Source of the DNA: Rhizobium leguminosarum
Lineage (GTDB): Bacteria > Pseudomonadota > Alphaproteobacteria > Rhizobiales > Rhizobiaceae
Direction of reading: 5' to 3'
DNA length: 64,000 nucleotides
Assembly (NCBI RefSeq): GCF_004123835.1
Contig: NZ_MZMU01000010.1
Span: 248,001-312,000 of the forward strand
In this document: one piece after another, positions 25,796 through 34,738 of the stretch
Layout: the number at the start of each line of letters is the position of its first letter
How positions within the stretch are numbered: the first letter of the stretch is position 1
Position numbers and translations under genes: made by a program
Notes under the pieces: generated by a model
Databases searched by the model: none
Told to the model about the DNA's origin: nothing
The model's input: only the letters and a program-made list of their open reading frames with translations

Positions 25796-25815
25796 AATGA
25801 TGGAATTCCATCATT
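25796..25815. promoter_or_regulatory. Perfect 20-bp palindrome upstream of the IolI-like gene
   Basis: Arms AATGATGGAA and TTCCATCATT form an uninterrupted palindrome 2 bp after the lacI stop and 139 bp before the next start. It differs from the two palindromes on the other side of lacI. It could be an operator or, as RNA, a small hairpin. Confidence 0.5.
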
Positions 25816-25954
25816 TCGTTGGAAATTCTCTCAGCAATGAAAGCGAGCGCCGGCAATGACGGATGGATTGCGACGTTAATTCCGATAGAAATTCGCTGAC
25901 CCATTCACGAGGACTGCTCCGCCGTGACGCGGAGATCAGGAGGAGATATCAATC

Positions 25955-26767
25955 ATGACGTCGATCCGTTTTGCGCTCAACCACATGGCCGCACCGTCGC
26001 TCGCCATCGACGACTTTTTCGCACTGGCCAGATCGCTCGGCATCGATGCCGTCGAGATCCGCAACGACCTTTCCGGCAATGCCATCCTTGACGGCACCAA
26101 GCCCGAAGCGATCAAGGAGGCTGCCGCCCGCCATGGGCTAACGATCATCTCGATCAATGCCCTGCAGCGCTTCAACGAGTGGAACGCGACAAGGGCGGCC
26201 GAAGCGCAGGAACTGATCGATTATGCCAGCGCGTCGGGCGCCAAGGCGCTCGTGCTCGTGCCGAAGAACGACGGCACCGGCTGCGCCGATGGCGAACGGC
26301 AGGTCAATCTGCGCCAGTCTCTGGCCGCGCTGAAGCCGATGCTCGAGAAAGCCGGCATTATCGGTCTCGTCGAGCCGCTCGGTTTCGAGATCTGCTCGCT
26401 GCGCTCGAAGACCGAGGCGGCCGAGGCAATCAGGGAGCTCGGCGCGGAATCGACCTTCAGGCTTGTCCACGACACCTTCCACCATCACCTTGCCGGCGAA
26501 GCGGCGACCTTCCCTGAGCTGGCCGGCCTCGTGCACATCTCCGGCGTCAGCGATCCTTCCGTTTCCGTTGCCGATATGCGCGATTCCCATCGCGTGCTCG
26601 TGGACGGCGACGACCGGCTCGATAATGCCGGGCAGATCAAGGCATTACTGCAGGCGGGCTATGCCGGCCCGTTCTCCTTCGAGCCCTTCGCAGCGGAAGT
26701 TCATGCGGTCAAGGACCCGGCCGGTGCGCTTCGCGCCAGCATGGATTATCTCAGCACACGGGTTTGA
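25955..26767 (+). CDS. TIM-barrel sugar/inosose isomerase, IolI-like
   Basis: 270 residues of the xylose-isomerase-like AP_endonuc_2 family. DAVEIRNDLSG, TIISINALQRFNEWN, KALVLVPKN, FRLVHDTFHHHL and the terminal SFEPFA follow the pattern of Bacillus IolI (inosose isomerase): EIR..., LNALVFFN, DSFHFH. Metal ligands are probably the Glu of IGLVEPLG, the Asp and His of VHDTFHHH and the Glu of FEPFA. An AGGAGGAG ribosome site precedes it. Linked to a LacI regulator and a MocDEF-like oxygenase, it supports a cyclitol catabolic role. Confidence 0.75.
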   Translation: MTSIRFALNHMAAPSLAIDDFFALARSLGIDAVEIRNDLSGNAILDGTKPEAIKEAAARHGLTIISINALQRFNEWNATRAAEAQELIDYASASGAKALVLVPKNDGTGCADGERQVNLRQSLAALKPMLEKAGIIGLVEPLGFEICSLRSKTEAAEAIRELGAESTFRLVHDTFHHHLAGEAATFPELAGLVHISGVSDPSVSVADMRDSHRVLVDGDDRLDNAGQIKALLQAGYAGPFSFEPFAAEVHAVKDPAGALRASMDYLSTRV

Positions 26768-26787
26768 ATTGAAAGAGAGAGCCGGAT

Positions 26788-26820
26788 TAGGTACGAATGT
26801 ACCGACTAGGTATCTAGGTA
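26788..26820. promoter_or_regulatory. vapBC operator region
   Basis: Three direct TAGGTA repeats (26788, 26807 and 26815) overlap an inverted repeat GGTAC-GAAT-GTACC (26790-26803), ending 6 bp before the vapB start. Such repeats are typical of autoregulated toxin-antitoxin promoters. The short distance to the ATG leaves little room for a leader, so leaderless translation is possible. Confidence 0.6.
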
Positions 26821-26825
26821 TCCTC

Positions 26826-27080
26826 ATGGCTCTCAACATCAAAGATCCTGTTACCGAAAAGCTCGCCCGCGAGCTTGCGGAAAAGACTGGTGAAAACATT
26901 ACAATGGCGACCCGGCGCGCGCTTGAGGAGCGTTTGCGGCGGGTCAGCAGTCGTCCACGCAAGGAGGAACTGCTGCGCGACGTCGAGGCAATCCAGAACC
27001 GGATCCAGGCGCTGCCGATCCTCGACAATCGCAGCGCCGACGACATTCTCGGCTATGACGAGAATGGATTGCCGACCTGA
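26826..27080 (+). CDS. vapB: VapB-type antitoxin
   Basis: 84 residues from ATG 26826 (MALNIKDPVTEKLAREL). This is the PSK/Rv0623-type antitoxin family: an N-terminal DNA-binding segment with the ENITMATRRALEERLRR region and a C-terminal toxin-wrapping tail (ALPILDNRSADDILGYDENGLPT-like). Its stop overlaps the vapC ATG by one base (TGATG). It neutralises the PIN toxin and represses its own promoter. Confidence 0.88.
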   Translation: MALNIKDPVTEKLARELAEKTGENITMATRRALEERLRRVSSRPRKEELLRDVEAIQNRIQALPILDNRSADDILGYDENGLPT

Positions 27081-27469
27081 TGGTGATCGATACCTCCGCG
27101 ATCCTTGCCGTTCTGTTCAGGGAGCCGGAGGCTGCGGAATTCCTCGATAGAATTGCCGGCGATCCGGTGCGGTTGGTGTCCGCCGCCGCGGTCTTCGAGG
27201 CTTCCATGGTTATTGAAACGCGATATGGCGAGACGGGTGGCCATGAACTTGATTTGTTTCTCGACAGAATCGATGCCGAGATTGTTCCCGTCGGTGCCGG
27301 ACTCGCCGAGACTGCACGGCATGCCTGGCGACGTTACGGCAAAGGCCGCCATCCCGCCGCCTTGAATTTCGGCGATTGTTTTTCCTATGCGCTCGCTGTC
27401 GCTCGTCACGAGCCCCTTCTTTTCAAAGGCAATGATTTTTCCAGGACGGATATCCGCCCGGTCGCCTGA
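27080..27469 (+). CDS. vapC: VapC-type PIN-domain ribonuclease toxin
   Basis: 129 residues. PIN acidic residues are visible: Asp4 (VIDTSAILA), Glu in AAVFEASMV, Asp in NFGDCFSYALA and Asp in FKGNDFSRTD. VapC toxins cleave tRNA or rRNA; the target here is unknown. The gene ends 2 bp from the convergent cobM stop. Confidence 0.9.
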   Translation: MVIDTSAILAVLFREPEAAEFLDRIAGDPVRLVSAAAVFEASMVIETRYGETGGHELDLFLDRIDAEIVPVGAGLAETARHAWRRYGKGRHPAALNFGDCFSYALAVARHEPLLFKGNDFSRTDIRPVA

Positions 27470-27471
27470 AG

Positions 27472-28230
27472 CTATTCCCTGCCTCTGAACCGGCGCTGAT
27501 AGGCCGGATCGTAGAGCGAGCTTTCGCGGAAATCCTCCACTGCCAGCGAGGGGCCGACGAAGATGATCGCCGTGCGTTCGATGGGTTCGGCCGCAACCTT
27601 TGCTTCGATATCGGCAAGCGTGCCGCGCAGGATGCGTTCGTCCGGCCAGGAGGCCTTGACGACGATTGCGACAGAGCAGTCGACGCCGTAAAGCGGCGTC
27701 AATTCCTCCACCACTTGTTTCAGTGCGTGGATTGCCAGATGGATCGCTAGCGTGGCGCCCGTCGTGCCGAACTTCGCCAGTGTCTCGTCGTTGGGCATCG
27801 GTGACGCGCGGCCGGAAACGCGGGTCAGCACCAGGCTTTGCGCCACGGCCGGGATGGTCAGCTCGCGCCCGAGGGCTGCGGCTGCGGCGGCAAAGGCCGG
27901 AACACCAGGTGTCATCGTATAGTCGATGCCGTGCTTTTGAAGCCGGCGCACCTGTTCGGCCACCGCACTCCAGACCGAGAGATCGCCGGAATGCAGGCGG
28001 GCGACATCCTGGCCGGCCGCAGCAGCGCGAAGATATTCTGCCTCGATCTCATCGAGCGACATCGGCGCCGTATCGATGATGCGTGCGTCCGGCGGACAAT
28101 ATTGCAGCAGTTCGGGCGAGACGATCGAGCCGGCATAAAGGCAGACCGGGCACCGGGCGATGAGATCGCGCCCACGCACCGTGATCAGATCCGCAGCACC
28201 TGGCCCCGCGCCGATGAAATGCACCGTCAT
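27472..28230 (-). CDS. cobM: Precorrin-4 C11-methyltransferase
   Basis: 252 residues, SAM-dependent uroporphyrin methyltransferase fold. [78 protein letters not shown] and VVKASWPDE are specific to CobM. It acts in aerobic cobalamin synthesis, methylating C11 of precorrin-4 to give precorrin-5. It is 4 bp downstream of cobL. Confidence 0.96.
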   Translation of the reverse strand: MTVHFIGAGPGAADLITVRGRDLIARCPVCLYAGSIVSPELLQYCPPDARIIDTAPMSLDEIEAEYLRAAAAGQDVARLHSGDLSVWSAVAEQVRRLQKHGIDYTMTPGVPAFAAAAAALGRELTIPAVAQSLVLTRVSGRASPMPNDETLAKFGTTGATLAIHLAIHALKQVVEELTPLYGVDCSVAIVVKASWPDERILRGTLADIEAKVAAEPIERTAIIFVGPSLAVEDFRESSLYDPAYQRRFRGRE

Positions 28231-28234
28231 CTCG

Positions 28235-29467
28235 TCATCCTTTTGTCCAGCGCCACTGCGTCACCGGCATGGCCGGCCGCCAGCCGCTCATGCCGCCAAT
28301 AGGCTGGGCGCGCGATATTTCGATCCGCGTGAGGAAGCCGCCGCGTTTGGCATGTTCGGCGAGCAGCACCGCCTCCATTTCCAGCGTCACGGCGTTGGCA
28401 ACGAGCCGCCCTCCCCGCTTCAGCGCGGCAATCGCAGTGTCGATAACACCCTGCTCACTGCCGCCACCGCCGAGGAAGATCACATCCGGTTGCGGCAGGC
28501 CCTTCAGCGCATCAGGCGCTGCACCTTCGACGACGGCGAGATGCGGCACGCCGAAAGCGGACGCGTTGCGGGCGACACGTGCGGCCCGCTCCGGCGACTG
28601 CTCGACGGCGATCGCCTTCAGCGACGGATCGGCCAGCATCCATTCGATGCCGATCGATCCCGAGCCCGCGCCGATATCCCAGAGCAGTTCGCCATGACGG
28701 GGGCCAAGCGCCGAAAGCGTCATCGCCCGGATTTCACGCTTGGTGATCTGCCCATCATGTTCGAACAGCTCATCCTCGAGCCCGGCGGCAAAAGGCAGAA
28801 TGCGAGCTCCCTCCCCTGCCGCAACATCGACTGCGCAAACATTCAAGGGATTGATGTCAAGGAGGTCGAAATCCGTCGCCACAGCACTTCTTTGCCGTTC
28901 CCGAGCGCCGCCAAGCGCCTCGAGCACGGTAAGCTGCGACTGACCGAAGCCAGCAGCAGCCAGCAGGGCAGCCAGTTCGCCGGGTCCCTTCTCGTCCGAG
29001 GTCAGCGCGATGATGCGCCACCCGGGGTGCAGATGCGGCCGGATCAGATCGATCGGCCTTCCATGCAGCGAAATCGTCGCGACGTCCTGCAGCGGCCAGC
29101 CAAGGCGGGACGCGGCAAGGCTGAAGGCCGAGGGTGCGGGGATGGTGCGCATCTCTTCCGCCGCCACATGGCGGGAGAGCGTTGCGCCGACGCCGTAGAG
29201 AAACGGATCGCCGGAGGCGAGCACGACAACCGGCGTGCCGCGCCTTTCAAGGACGGCTTCGACCGAGCGCTCGAACGGGCTCTGCCAGGAAAGCTTTTCG
29301 CCTGTGATCAGCGAGGCAGCAAGTGCATGATGTCGCGCGCCGCCGAAGACGGCAGGTGCGGTCGCGATCAGCCTCCTCGCCTCCTCGCCCAGCCCTTCTG
29401 GACCATCTTCGCCGATGCCGATAATAGTCAGCCAGCGCTGGCCCGACGCAGGAGCGACATCAGACAT
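28235..29467 (-). CDS. cobL: Precorrin-6Y C5,15-methyltransferase (decarboxylating)
   Basis: 410 residues from ATG 29467. An N-terminal CobL/CbiE methyltransferase domain ([32 protein letters not shown]) is fused to a C-terminal CbiT domain ([30 protein letters not shown]). It methylates C5 and C15 and decarboxylates the C12 acetate side chain of precorrin-6B. The start codon overlaps that of the divergent cobK (CATG). An upstream longer open frame is the cobK shadow. No strong ribosome site precedes this ATG. Confidence 0.95.
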   Translation of the reverse strand: MSDVAPASGQRWLTIIGIGEDGPEGLGEEARRLIATAPAVFGGARHHALAASLITGEKLSWQSPFERSVEAVLERRGTPVVVLASGDPFLYGVGATLSRHVAAEEMRTIPAPSAFSLAASRLGWPLQDVATISLHGRPIDLIRPHLHPGWRIIALTSDEKGPGELAALLAAAGFGQSQLTVLEALGGARERQRSAVATDFDLLDINPLNVCAVDVAAGEGARILPFAAGLEDELFEHDGQITKREIRAMTLSALGPRHGELLWDIGAGSGSIGIEWMLADPSLKAIAVEQSPERAARVARNASAFGVPHLAVVEGAAPDALKGLPQPDVIFLGGGGSEQGVIDTAIAALKRGGRLVANAVTLEMEAVLLAEHAKRGGFLTRIEISRAQPIGGMSGWRPAMPVTQWRWTKG

Positions 29468-30236
29468 GGGAAGACCCCGCATCTTGATCCTCGGCGGCAC
29501 CAGCGAGGCGCGGCTGCTGGCCGAGGCGCTCGCGGCGCGGGATGATTGCGATGTTTTGTTGTCGCTTGCCGGCCGCACCGAAAAACCGGCCACGCAGCCG
29601 GTTCCGGTTCGCATCGGCGGTTTCGGCGGCGCTGCCGCACTTGCCGATTTCCTGAAGGCCGGCGGATATGACCTGTTGATCGACGCCACGCACGCCTTCG
29701 CCGAGCGCATTTCGGCCAATGCCGCTTTTGCGGCTGAGACCACCGCCATCGCCGCCATCGCTCTGCGCCGTCCCGAATGGCATCGCATGGCCGGCGATCG
29801 CTGGCGGGACGTGCGGAGCATTCCGGCTGCCATCGAAGCGCTCGGCCCCTCCCCCCGCCATGTCTTCCTGGCGACGGGCCGGCAGGGCGCGCATCATGCG
29901 GAAGCCGCGCCGCAGCATCACTACCTCGTTCGCAGCGTCGATCCCGTCGAACCGCCGCTTGTGCTTGATAATGTCGAGTACATCCTCGAGCGTGGTCCGT
30001 TCACGCTGGACGGTGAATGCGATCTTCTGAGGCAGCACGACATCGACGTCATCGTCGCCAAGAATAGCGGCGGTGCCGCCACCTATGCGAAGATCGAGGC
30101 AGCCCGCCTGCTCGGCATCGAGGTGATGATGGTGACGCGCGCGCCGGCCTCGATCGTCAAGGCGGTCGACACTGTCGAGGCGGCGCTGGCGGCGATCAAT
30201 CACCTATTCCCTCCCGCCATGAAACGCGGCGTATAG
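29466..30236 (+). CDS. cobK: Precorrin-6A reductase
   Basis: 256 residues from ATG 29466; GGAG lies 11 nt upstream, within cobL. ILILGGTSEARLLAEAL, VRIGGFGGAAALADFL, DATHAFAERISANAA, RPEWHR and VAKNSGGAATYAKIEAARLLGIEVMMV identify CobK/CbiJ, which reduces precorrin-6A to precorrin-6B with NADPH. It is the only cob gene here on the plus strand. Its 3' end overlaps the convergent cobJ by 37 bp. Confidence 0.95.
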   Translation: MGRPRILILGGTSEARLLAEALAARDDCDVLLSLAGRTEKPATQPVPVRIGGFGGAAALADFLKAGGYDLLIDATHAFAERISANAAFAAETTAIAAIALRRPEWHRMAGDRWRDVRSIPAAIEALGPSPRHVFLATGRQGAHHAEAAPQHHYLVRSVDPVEPPLVLDNVEYILERGPFTLDGECDLLRQHDIDVIVAKNSGGAATYAKIEAARLLGIEVMMVTRAPASIVKAVDTVEAALAAINHLFPPAMKRGV

Positions 30237-30964
30237 ACGAGGTCCAGCCGGCCTGGCCGCGTGACGATGCGTGTCTCGGCGGAGCCGATGATGATGCAGG
30301 TCGCCATATCGGCAATCGACGCATCTGCCTGCGACAGCTGCTGGACGGCGATACGTTCGTCGGGCCGCCCGGCCGCCCGCCCGAAAATAACCGGCGTTGC
30401 TGCAGGCAGATGGTCGCGCAACAGCTGGAAGGCTTCGCCGAGCTGCCAGGGCCGCGCCCGGCTGATCGGATTGTAGAGCGCGATGACAAAACCTGCCTTT
30501 GCCGCCAATACAAGCCGGGTTTCTATTATATTCCAAGGCTTTAGATTGTCAGACAGCGATATGGCGCAGAAGTCGTGGCCAAGCGGAGCGCCTGCTCTTG
30601 CCGCCACGGCCAGCATCGCCGTGATGCCGGGCAGGATGATGAGATCGACCGCGCGCCATGCGGCCGGCCCGTTCTCGATCGCTTCGCAGACCGCGGCGGC
30701 CATGGCGAAGACGCCGGGGTCGCCGCCGGAGACGACGCAGACCTTGGCGCCGTCGGCTGCCATGGCGAGTGCTGCCCCTGCCCTGTCGAGCTCCTCGCGA
30801 TTGTCCGAAGCATGCCGCAGCTGATCGTGGCGGAGCTGCAGCCTGTCGAGATAAGGTCCGTAGCCGAAGAAATCCGTCGCCGCATCGACAGCGGCCAAAG
30901 CTTCCGGCGTCATCTGCTCGGGGTTGCCGGGACCGGTGCCGATCACGAAAAGCCTGCCGCTCAT
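30200..30964 (-). CDS. cobJ: Precorrin-3B C17-methyltransferase
   Basis: 254 residues. VIGTGPGNPEQMTPEALAAV, VVSGGDPGVFAMAAAVCE, ILPGITAMLAVAARAGAPLGHDFCAISLSDNLKPW and ALYNPISRARPWQ are CobJ signatures. It methylates C17 of precorrin-3B with ring contraction to give precorrin-4. Overlaps the upstream cobI stop by 4 bp. Confidence 0.96.
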   Translation of the reverse strand: MSGRLFVIGTGPGNPEQMTPEALAAVDAATDFFGYGPYLDRLQLRHDQLRHASDNREELDRAGAALAMAADGAKVCVVSGGDPGVFAMAAAVCEAIENGPAAWRAVDLIILPGITAMLAVAARAGAPLGHDFCAISLSDNLKPWNIIETRLVLAAKAGFVIALYNPISRARPWQLGEAFQLLRDHLPAATPVIFGRAAGRPDERIAVQQLSQADASIADMATCIIIGSAETRIVTRPGRLDLVYTPRFMAGGNR

Positions 30965-31692
30965 CGGCTGCCCTCCCAGCCCGGCACCAGCACGATCGAA
31001 AAATACGGTGCATCGCCGTCGGTCCTGTCGGCAAGCTTTTCCATCGCCGCATTCGCCATGGTGCCGCGCTCGACATAGACGGCGTCCGCAAGCCGGCCGG
31101 CGGCCGCCAGTGCCCGGCGGATCTTCGGCAGATTACGGCCGACCTTCATGATGACGGCGGCTTGCGTATCGGCAAGGCGGCGCGTCAGCTCGATCTCGGT
31201 CATCGTACCGGGCAGTACGGTAAGCACGTCGTCGCCCTGGACGATCGGCATGCCCGCCAGCGACCAGCAGCCCGACATGGCGCTGATGCCTGGGATCACT
31301 TCCGTCGGGTAGCGTTTGGAAAGCCTGACATGCAGGTGCATATAGGAGCCGTAGAAGAGCGGATCACCTTCGCTGAGAACGGCGACAGTCAGCCCGGCAT
31401 CGAGATGCCCGGCAACAGCTTTGGCAGACTGGTCGTAGAATTGGGTGATCAGCCTCTGATAGCGTTCGTCGTTCTTATCGATTTCGGTCGTTACCGGATA
31501 AAAGAGCGGCAGCAGCGTCACCCCGGATTTCAGCAGCGGTTCGACGATCGCTTTGCCGTTGCCGCCCCTGCCCTGCTTGGCGAAATAGGCGATCACATCA
31601 GCGCCTTCGATGGCGCGGACGGCCTTGAGGGTCAGGAGCTCCGGGTCGCCGGGACCCGTGCCGACGCCGATGAGACGGCTGCTTCTGGTCAT
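30961..31692 (-). CDS. cobI: Precorrin-2 C20-methyltransferase
   Basis: 243 residues. LIGVGTGPGDPELLTLKAVRAI, VLSEGDPLFYGSYMHLHVRL, IPGISAMSGCWSLAGMPIVQGDDVLTVLPGT and VIMKVGRNLPKI are CobI/CbiL motifs. It methylates C20 of precorrin-2. Overlaps cobH and cobJ by 4 bp each, so the genes are translationally coupled. Confidence 0.96.
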   Translation of the reverse strand: MTRSSRLIGVGTGPGDPELLTLKAVRAIEGADVIAYFAKQGRGGNGKAIVEPLLKSGVTLLPLFYPVTTEIDKNDERYQRLITQFYDQSAKAVAGHLDAGLTVAVLSEGDPLFYGSYMHLHVRLSKRYPTEVIPGISAMSGCWSLAGMPIVQGDDVLTVLPGTMTEIELTRRLADTQAAVIMKVGRNLPKIRRALAAAGRLADAVYVERGTMANAAMEKLADRTDGDAPYFSIVLVPGWEGSR

Positions 31693-32321
31693 AGGCCTGG
31701 CCTCGCCAATGCATTGATGGCGGCTGCCGTCATGGCGCTGCCGCCGAGCCGGCCGCGGACGATGGCAAAGGGTACGCCGTAGGAATTATCCGCCAGCGTA
31801 TCCTTGGATTCGGCGGCGCCGACGAAGCCCACGGGCATGCCGAGGATCGCCGCGGGTTTCGGGGCGCCGTCGCGCAGGAGTTCGAGCAGATGGAAGAGGG
31901 CGGTCGGTGCATTGCCGATCGCGACAACGCTGCCGCCGAGCCGATCGAGCCAGAGATGCATGGCGGCGGCCGAGCGCGTATTGCCGGTCTCGCGCGCAAG
32001 CTCCGGTGTCGCGGGATCGCGCAGCGTGCAGATCACCTCGTTCAGCGCCGGCAGCCGCGCCCGGGTGACGCCCTGAGATACCATTTCCGCGTCGCAGAAG
32101 ATCGGCGCCCCGCCCTTCAGCGCGTCGCGCGCCGCGCTGACGAAATCGGCGGAAAAAAGGAAATGCTCCGCCGCCTCGACCAGCCCGCAGGCATGGATCA
32201 TGCGCACGGCGATTTCGGCTTGATCGTCGGTGAAGCGCGAAAGATCGGCCTCGGCACGGATAATGGCAAAGGAACGCTCGTAGATCGCATCGCCGCTGCG
32301 GATATAATCGTAGTCTGGCAT
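31689..32321 (-). CDS. cobH: Precorrin-8X methylmutase
   Basis: 210 residues. YIRSGDAIYERSFAIIRAEADL, MIHACGLVEA, IFCDAEMVSQGVTR, GNAPTALFHLLELL and GMPVGFVGAAESKD are CobH/CbiC motifs; the His of MIHACG is the catalytic residue in the family. It shifts a methyl from C11 to C12 to give hydrogenobyrinate. Confidence 0.97.
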   Translation of the reverse strand: MPDYDYIRSGDAIYERSFAIIRAEADLSRFTDDQAEIAVRMIHACGLVEAAEHFLFSADFVSAARDALKGGAPIFCDAEMVSQGVTRARLPALNEVICTLRDPATPELARETGNTRSAAAMHLWLDRLGGSVVAIGNAPTALFHLLELLRDGAPKPAAILGMPVGFVGAAESKDTLADNSYGVPFAIVRGRLGGSAMTAAAINALARPGL

Positions 32322-32323
32322 TC

Positions 32324-33706
32324 CTATTCCTGTCGCAGCGCCTTCGAAACGCCGGTTGCGCCAAGCCGTGTAAGGCAGGCGGCGGTCGATTCGCCAGCGT
32401 CTTTGTTGTCTTCGATGGACCGGGCGAGCCTCTCTATAGCGAAATCGATCCGACCGCCAGCGATCCGTTCGTCCGGCTGATCCGCAGCAAGCCCATTGAG
32501 GATGAGGCCATAACCTTCCGCCGAGCCCGTCAGGGTCAACGCCGGCCGGGCATGAGCGCAGCCCTTGGCGCAGCCGGATAGATGCAGCGTCAGCGAACCG
32601 TCGAAAAGGGCAGGTGTCGCGGCAATGAGGCGGCGCGCCAGAGTTCGCGTCTCGTAGAAAGCGGAGCCGCAGGCGCCGGCGCCGGCACAGGCGGCAATAT
32701 ACTCGGTATTCTCGCCGGGCTGGGTGCTGAAGCCATGTCCGCCGGCGGCCACCTGCATAGCCGGCACTGTATCGGCGGAAAGCCCGATGAGGAAGAAACC
32801 GCGACCGGGCGCAAGTCGGATGGCTGTTGCGCCGCGGGCCTTGGCCAGGTCAAGCAAAGCGATCAGATCTGACGCTCTCATCTGCCCGAATTCCGGCCTG
32901 ACGCCGAGTATGATTTTGCCGTCGGCGAGCCGGTGTGAGCCGGCAAGCGGCATCCCTGCTGCGCGGGACGGATTGAGCTGAATGCCATCCATCGCGGGAA
33001 AACGCGCCCGCAGAAGCGCTGGATCGATACCTCTCGCCCGCCTGCCCTGCCCGAGGATCGCCAACAGGCTCAGAATTTCGCCGACGGTCGATATCGCCGC
33101 CTCCGGAGGACCGATCGCGATCGGCATTGCAGTTTCACCGTCGCCATTGATCGCGACAAGCCAATCTGTGTGGGATTGCGCGACGACACGAATATCGGCG
33201 GACAGTGCTGACAAGCCGAAGGATCCGCCACCGTCGACGACGAGCGAGAGCTTCGGCGCGAGCTGCGGTGAGGCAAGCTGATCGCGGAGCGTGCTGCGCA
33301 AGGCCATTTCCATTGCGGCCGGATCGCTTATCTCTTCCGGGTCGATGCCGTGCAGCGGCGATGTCTCGATCACCGGCCCGTCCGGCACGGTGATTCCGGC
33401 GGCATCGATATCGGCAGCGACCTGTCCGACGGTCTCAGCCCGAAGACCGCGGATCTGCAGATTGCCGCGGGCGGTGATTTCGAGAATGCCATTTCCATGT
33501 GCTGCGGCGGAGCGGGCAAGGTTTGCGAACTGCGACAGCGTCAACGCGCCGCCGACCGGCCGCAGCCGTACCAGCAAACCATCGCCGGTCTGCATGGGTG
33601 CGGCAAGGGCGGGGCAGGCGCCGCGCCTACGCATCTTCGCCGCCGGGCGACCGTGAAGATCCGCCTCGCCCGTCCTGTCGCTCGCCTTTGCGGCCCTAAT
33701 GCTCAT
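32324..33706 (-). CDS. cobG: Precorrin-3B synthase
   Basis: 460 residues from ATG 33706, preceded by AGAGGA; the frame opens at a GTG at 33724. It is a sulfite/nitrite reductase-like protein that hydroxylates precorrin-3A at C20 with lactone formation using O2. Cluster ligands are in CAGAGACGSAFYETR and LSGCAKGCAHAR. GDGLLVRLRPVGGALTLSQF and ITARGNLQIRGL are at the N-terminus. It marks the aerobic route. 2 bp separate its stop from cobH. Confidence 0.94.
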   Translation of the reverse strand: MSIRAAKASDRTGEADLHGRPAAKMRRRGACPALAAPMQTGDGLLVRLRPVGGALTLSQFANLARSAAAHGNGILEITARGNLQIRGLRAETVGQVAADIDAAGITVPDGPVIETSPLHGIDPEEISDPAAMEMALRSTLRDQLASPQLAPKLSLVVDGGGSFGLSALSADIRVVAQSHTDWLVAINGDGETAMPIAIGPPEAAISTVGEILSLLAILGQGRRARGIDPALLRARFPAMDGIQLNPSRAAGMPLAGSHRLADGKIILGVRPEFGQMRASDLIALLDLAKARGATAIRLAPGRGFFLIGLSADTVPAMQVAAGGHGFSTQPGENTEYIAACAGAGACGSAFYETRTLARRLIAATPALFDGSLTLHLSGCAKGCAHARPALTLTGSAEGYGLILNGLAADQPDERIAGGRIDFAIERLARSIEDNKDAGESTAACLTRLGATGVSKALRQE

Positions 33707-33778
33707 CCTCGATCCTCTGGCCACTTCTTACATGATCGCAGCCGGGCCGGCAAAGCATGCTGGAAGGTTTCGGACTGG

Positions 33779-34543
33779 CTATTCGTCGAAATCCCGTCCC
33801 TTGCGCAGGAGATAGATGTCCATGATCCAGCCGTGCCGCTGCCTGGCCTCGGCCCTGAGCGTCAGAATGTCGGTGGCGATGTCGCCAAGTCGCCCTGATC
33901 TGACGATCTCGTCCTTGGTACCGAGATAGGCGCCCCAGAAGATCTCGGCGTCGGGATCATCGATCTTGGCAAAAGCCTGTTCGCCGTCAAGCATGACGAC
34001 GGTGCTGTCGGCCAGAAGTCCGCCCTGCGCCAGCCTGCGCCCTGTCGTGATCTCGATCGGTTTGCCGACGAGGTTGACCGGGATCCTGTGGCTGGCCGCC
34101 AGCGCCTGGATGCTGGTGATGCCGGGAATGACGCTGTAATCGAAATCCAGGCGGCCTTCCCGGCGGACGCGTTCGATGATGCGGATCGTGCTGTCGTAGA
34201 GACTGGGATCGCCCCAGACCAGAAAGGCGCCGCTGCCATCATCCGGGAGACCGGAGATCAGTTCTCCATAGATGCGGGCAATCTCGCCATGCCAGGCGTC
34301 GACGCTCTGCACATAGGTCTTGTCTGCCGTCTGCCTTTGCGGCACCGCGAACTCTGAAATCCTGCCGGCCGGCCGTGTGGTATAGCGTTCGCAGATATCC
34401 CGCCGGATTTCGGCGAGCTCTTCCTTGCCGGTGCCCTTGACCGGCAGGAAGACCACGTCGGCCGCGTTCATCGCGTTGATCGCCTGTATGGTCAGGTGCT
34501 CCGGGTTGCCCGTGCCGATGCCGATGATATGGATATGCTTCAA
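33779..34543 (-). CDS. cobF: Precorrin-6A synthase (deacetylating)
   Basis: 254 residues from a TTG start at 34543. GGGGGAG lies 7 nt upstream and the first residues are KHIHIIGIGTGNPEHLTIQAI, matching known CobF N-termini; no ATG is suitable. VWGDPSLYDSTIRIIERV and VIPGITSIQALAASHRIPVNLVG are family motifs. It methylates C1 of precorrin-5 and removes acetate. First gene of the cobFGHIJ run, divergent from repA. I see no cobalamin riboswitch in its leader. Confidence 0.93.
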   Translation of the reverse strand: MKHIHIIGIGTGNPEHLTIQAINAMNAADVVFLPVKGTGKEELAEIRRDICERYTTRPAGRISEFAVPQRQTADKTYVQSVDAWHGEIARIYGELISGLPDDGSGAFLVWGDPSLYDSTIRIIERVRREGRLDFDYSVIPGITSIQALAASHRIPVNLVGKPIEITTGRRLAQGGLLADSTVVMLDGEQAFAKIDDPDAEIFWGAYLGTKDEIVRSGRLGDIATDILTLRAEARQRHGWIMDIYLLRKGRDFDE

Positions 34544-34614
34544 GCGGATACTCCCCCGTTGAGTCCTGGCGGTCTTGCCGAAAAAGCCAGCTCGCCGCAA
34601 GGGCAGAACAGGGA

Positions 34615-34630
34615 GTTGGCCGCGGCCAAC
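34615..34630. repeat. parS centromere-like site, copy 1
   Basis: A perfect 16-bp palindrome GTTGGCCGCGGCCAAC that fits the repABC parS consensus GTTNNCNGCNGNNAAC. An identical copy lies at 35991-36006. RepB is expected to bind it during partition. It lies in the cobF-repA intergenic region, close to the repA promoter. Confidence 0.88.
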
Positions 34631-34690
34631 CGGGCCTGTGGGTGGCACCGGAGCCCTGTTGTTGCTGCAAATCCCGAATCGTGTCACTTT

Positions 34691-34731
34691 CGATACGCTT
34701 TTTGACGCTATGTTGACAGAAAAGCGCATCG
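34691..34731. promoter_or_regulatory. repABC promoter region with RepA operator-like dyad
   Basis: Arms CGATACGCTTTT (34691-34702) and AAAAGCGCATCG (34720-34731) are inverted copies with one mismatch. Between them lie TTGACG and TTGACA, either of which could be a -35 element. RepA proteins of repABC plasmids repress their operon from a dyad near the promoter, which this fits. Confidence 0.6.
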
Positions 34732-34738
34732 AAAAGGA

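Noticed and set aside
34544..34738. Cobalamin riboswitch upstream of cobF
   Set aside because: The leader has some GC hairpins and a CTGCCCTTGCGGC stretch, but no B12-box or conserved core.
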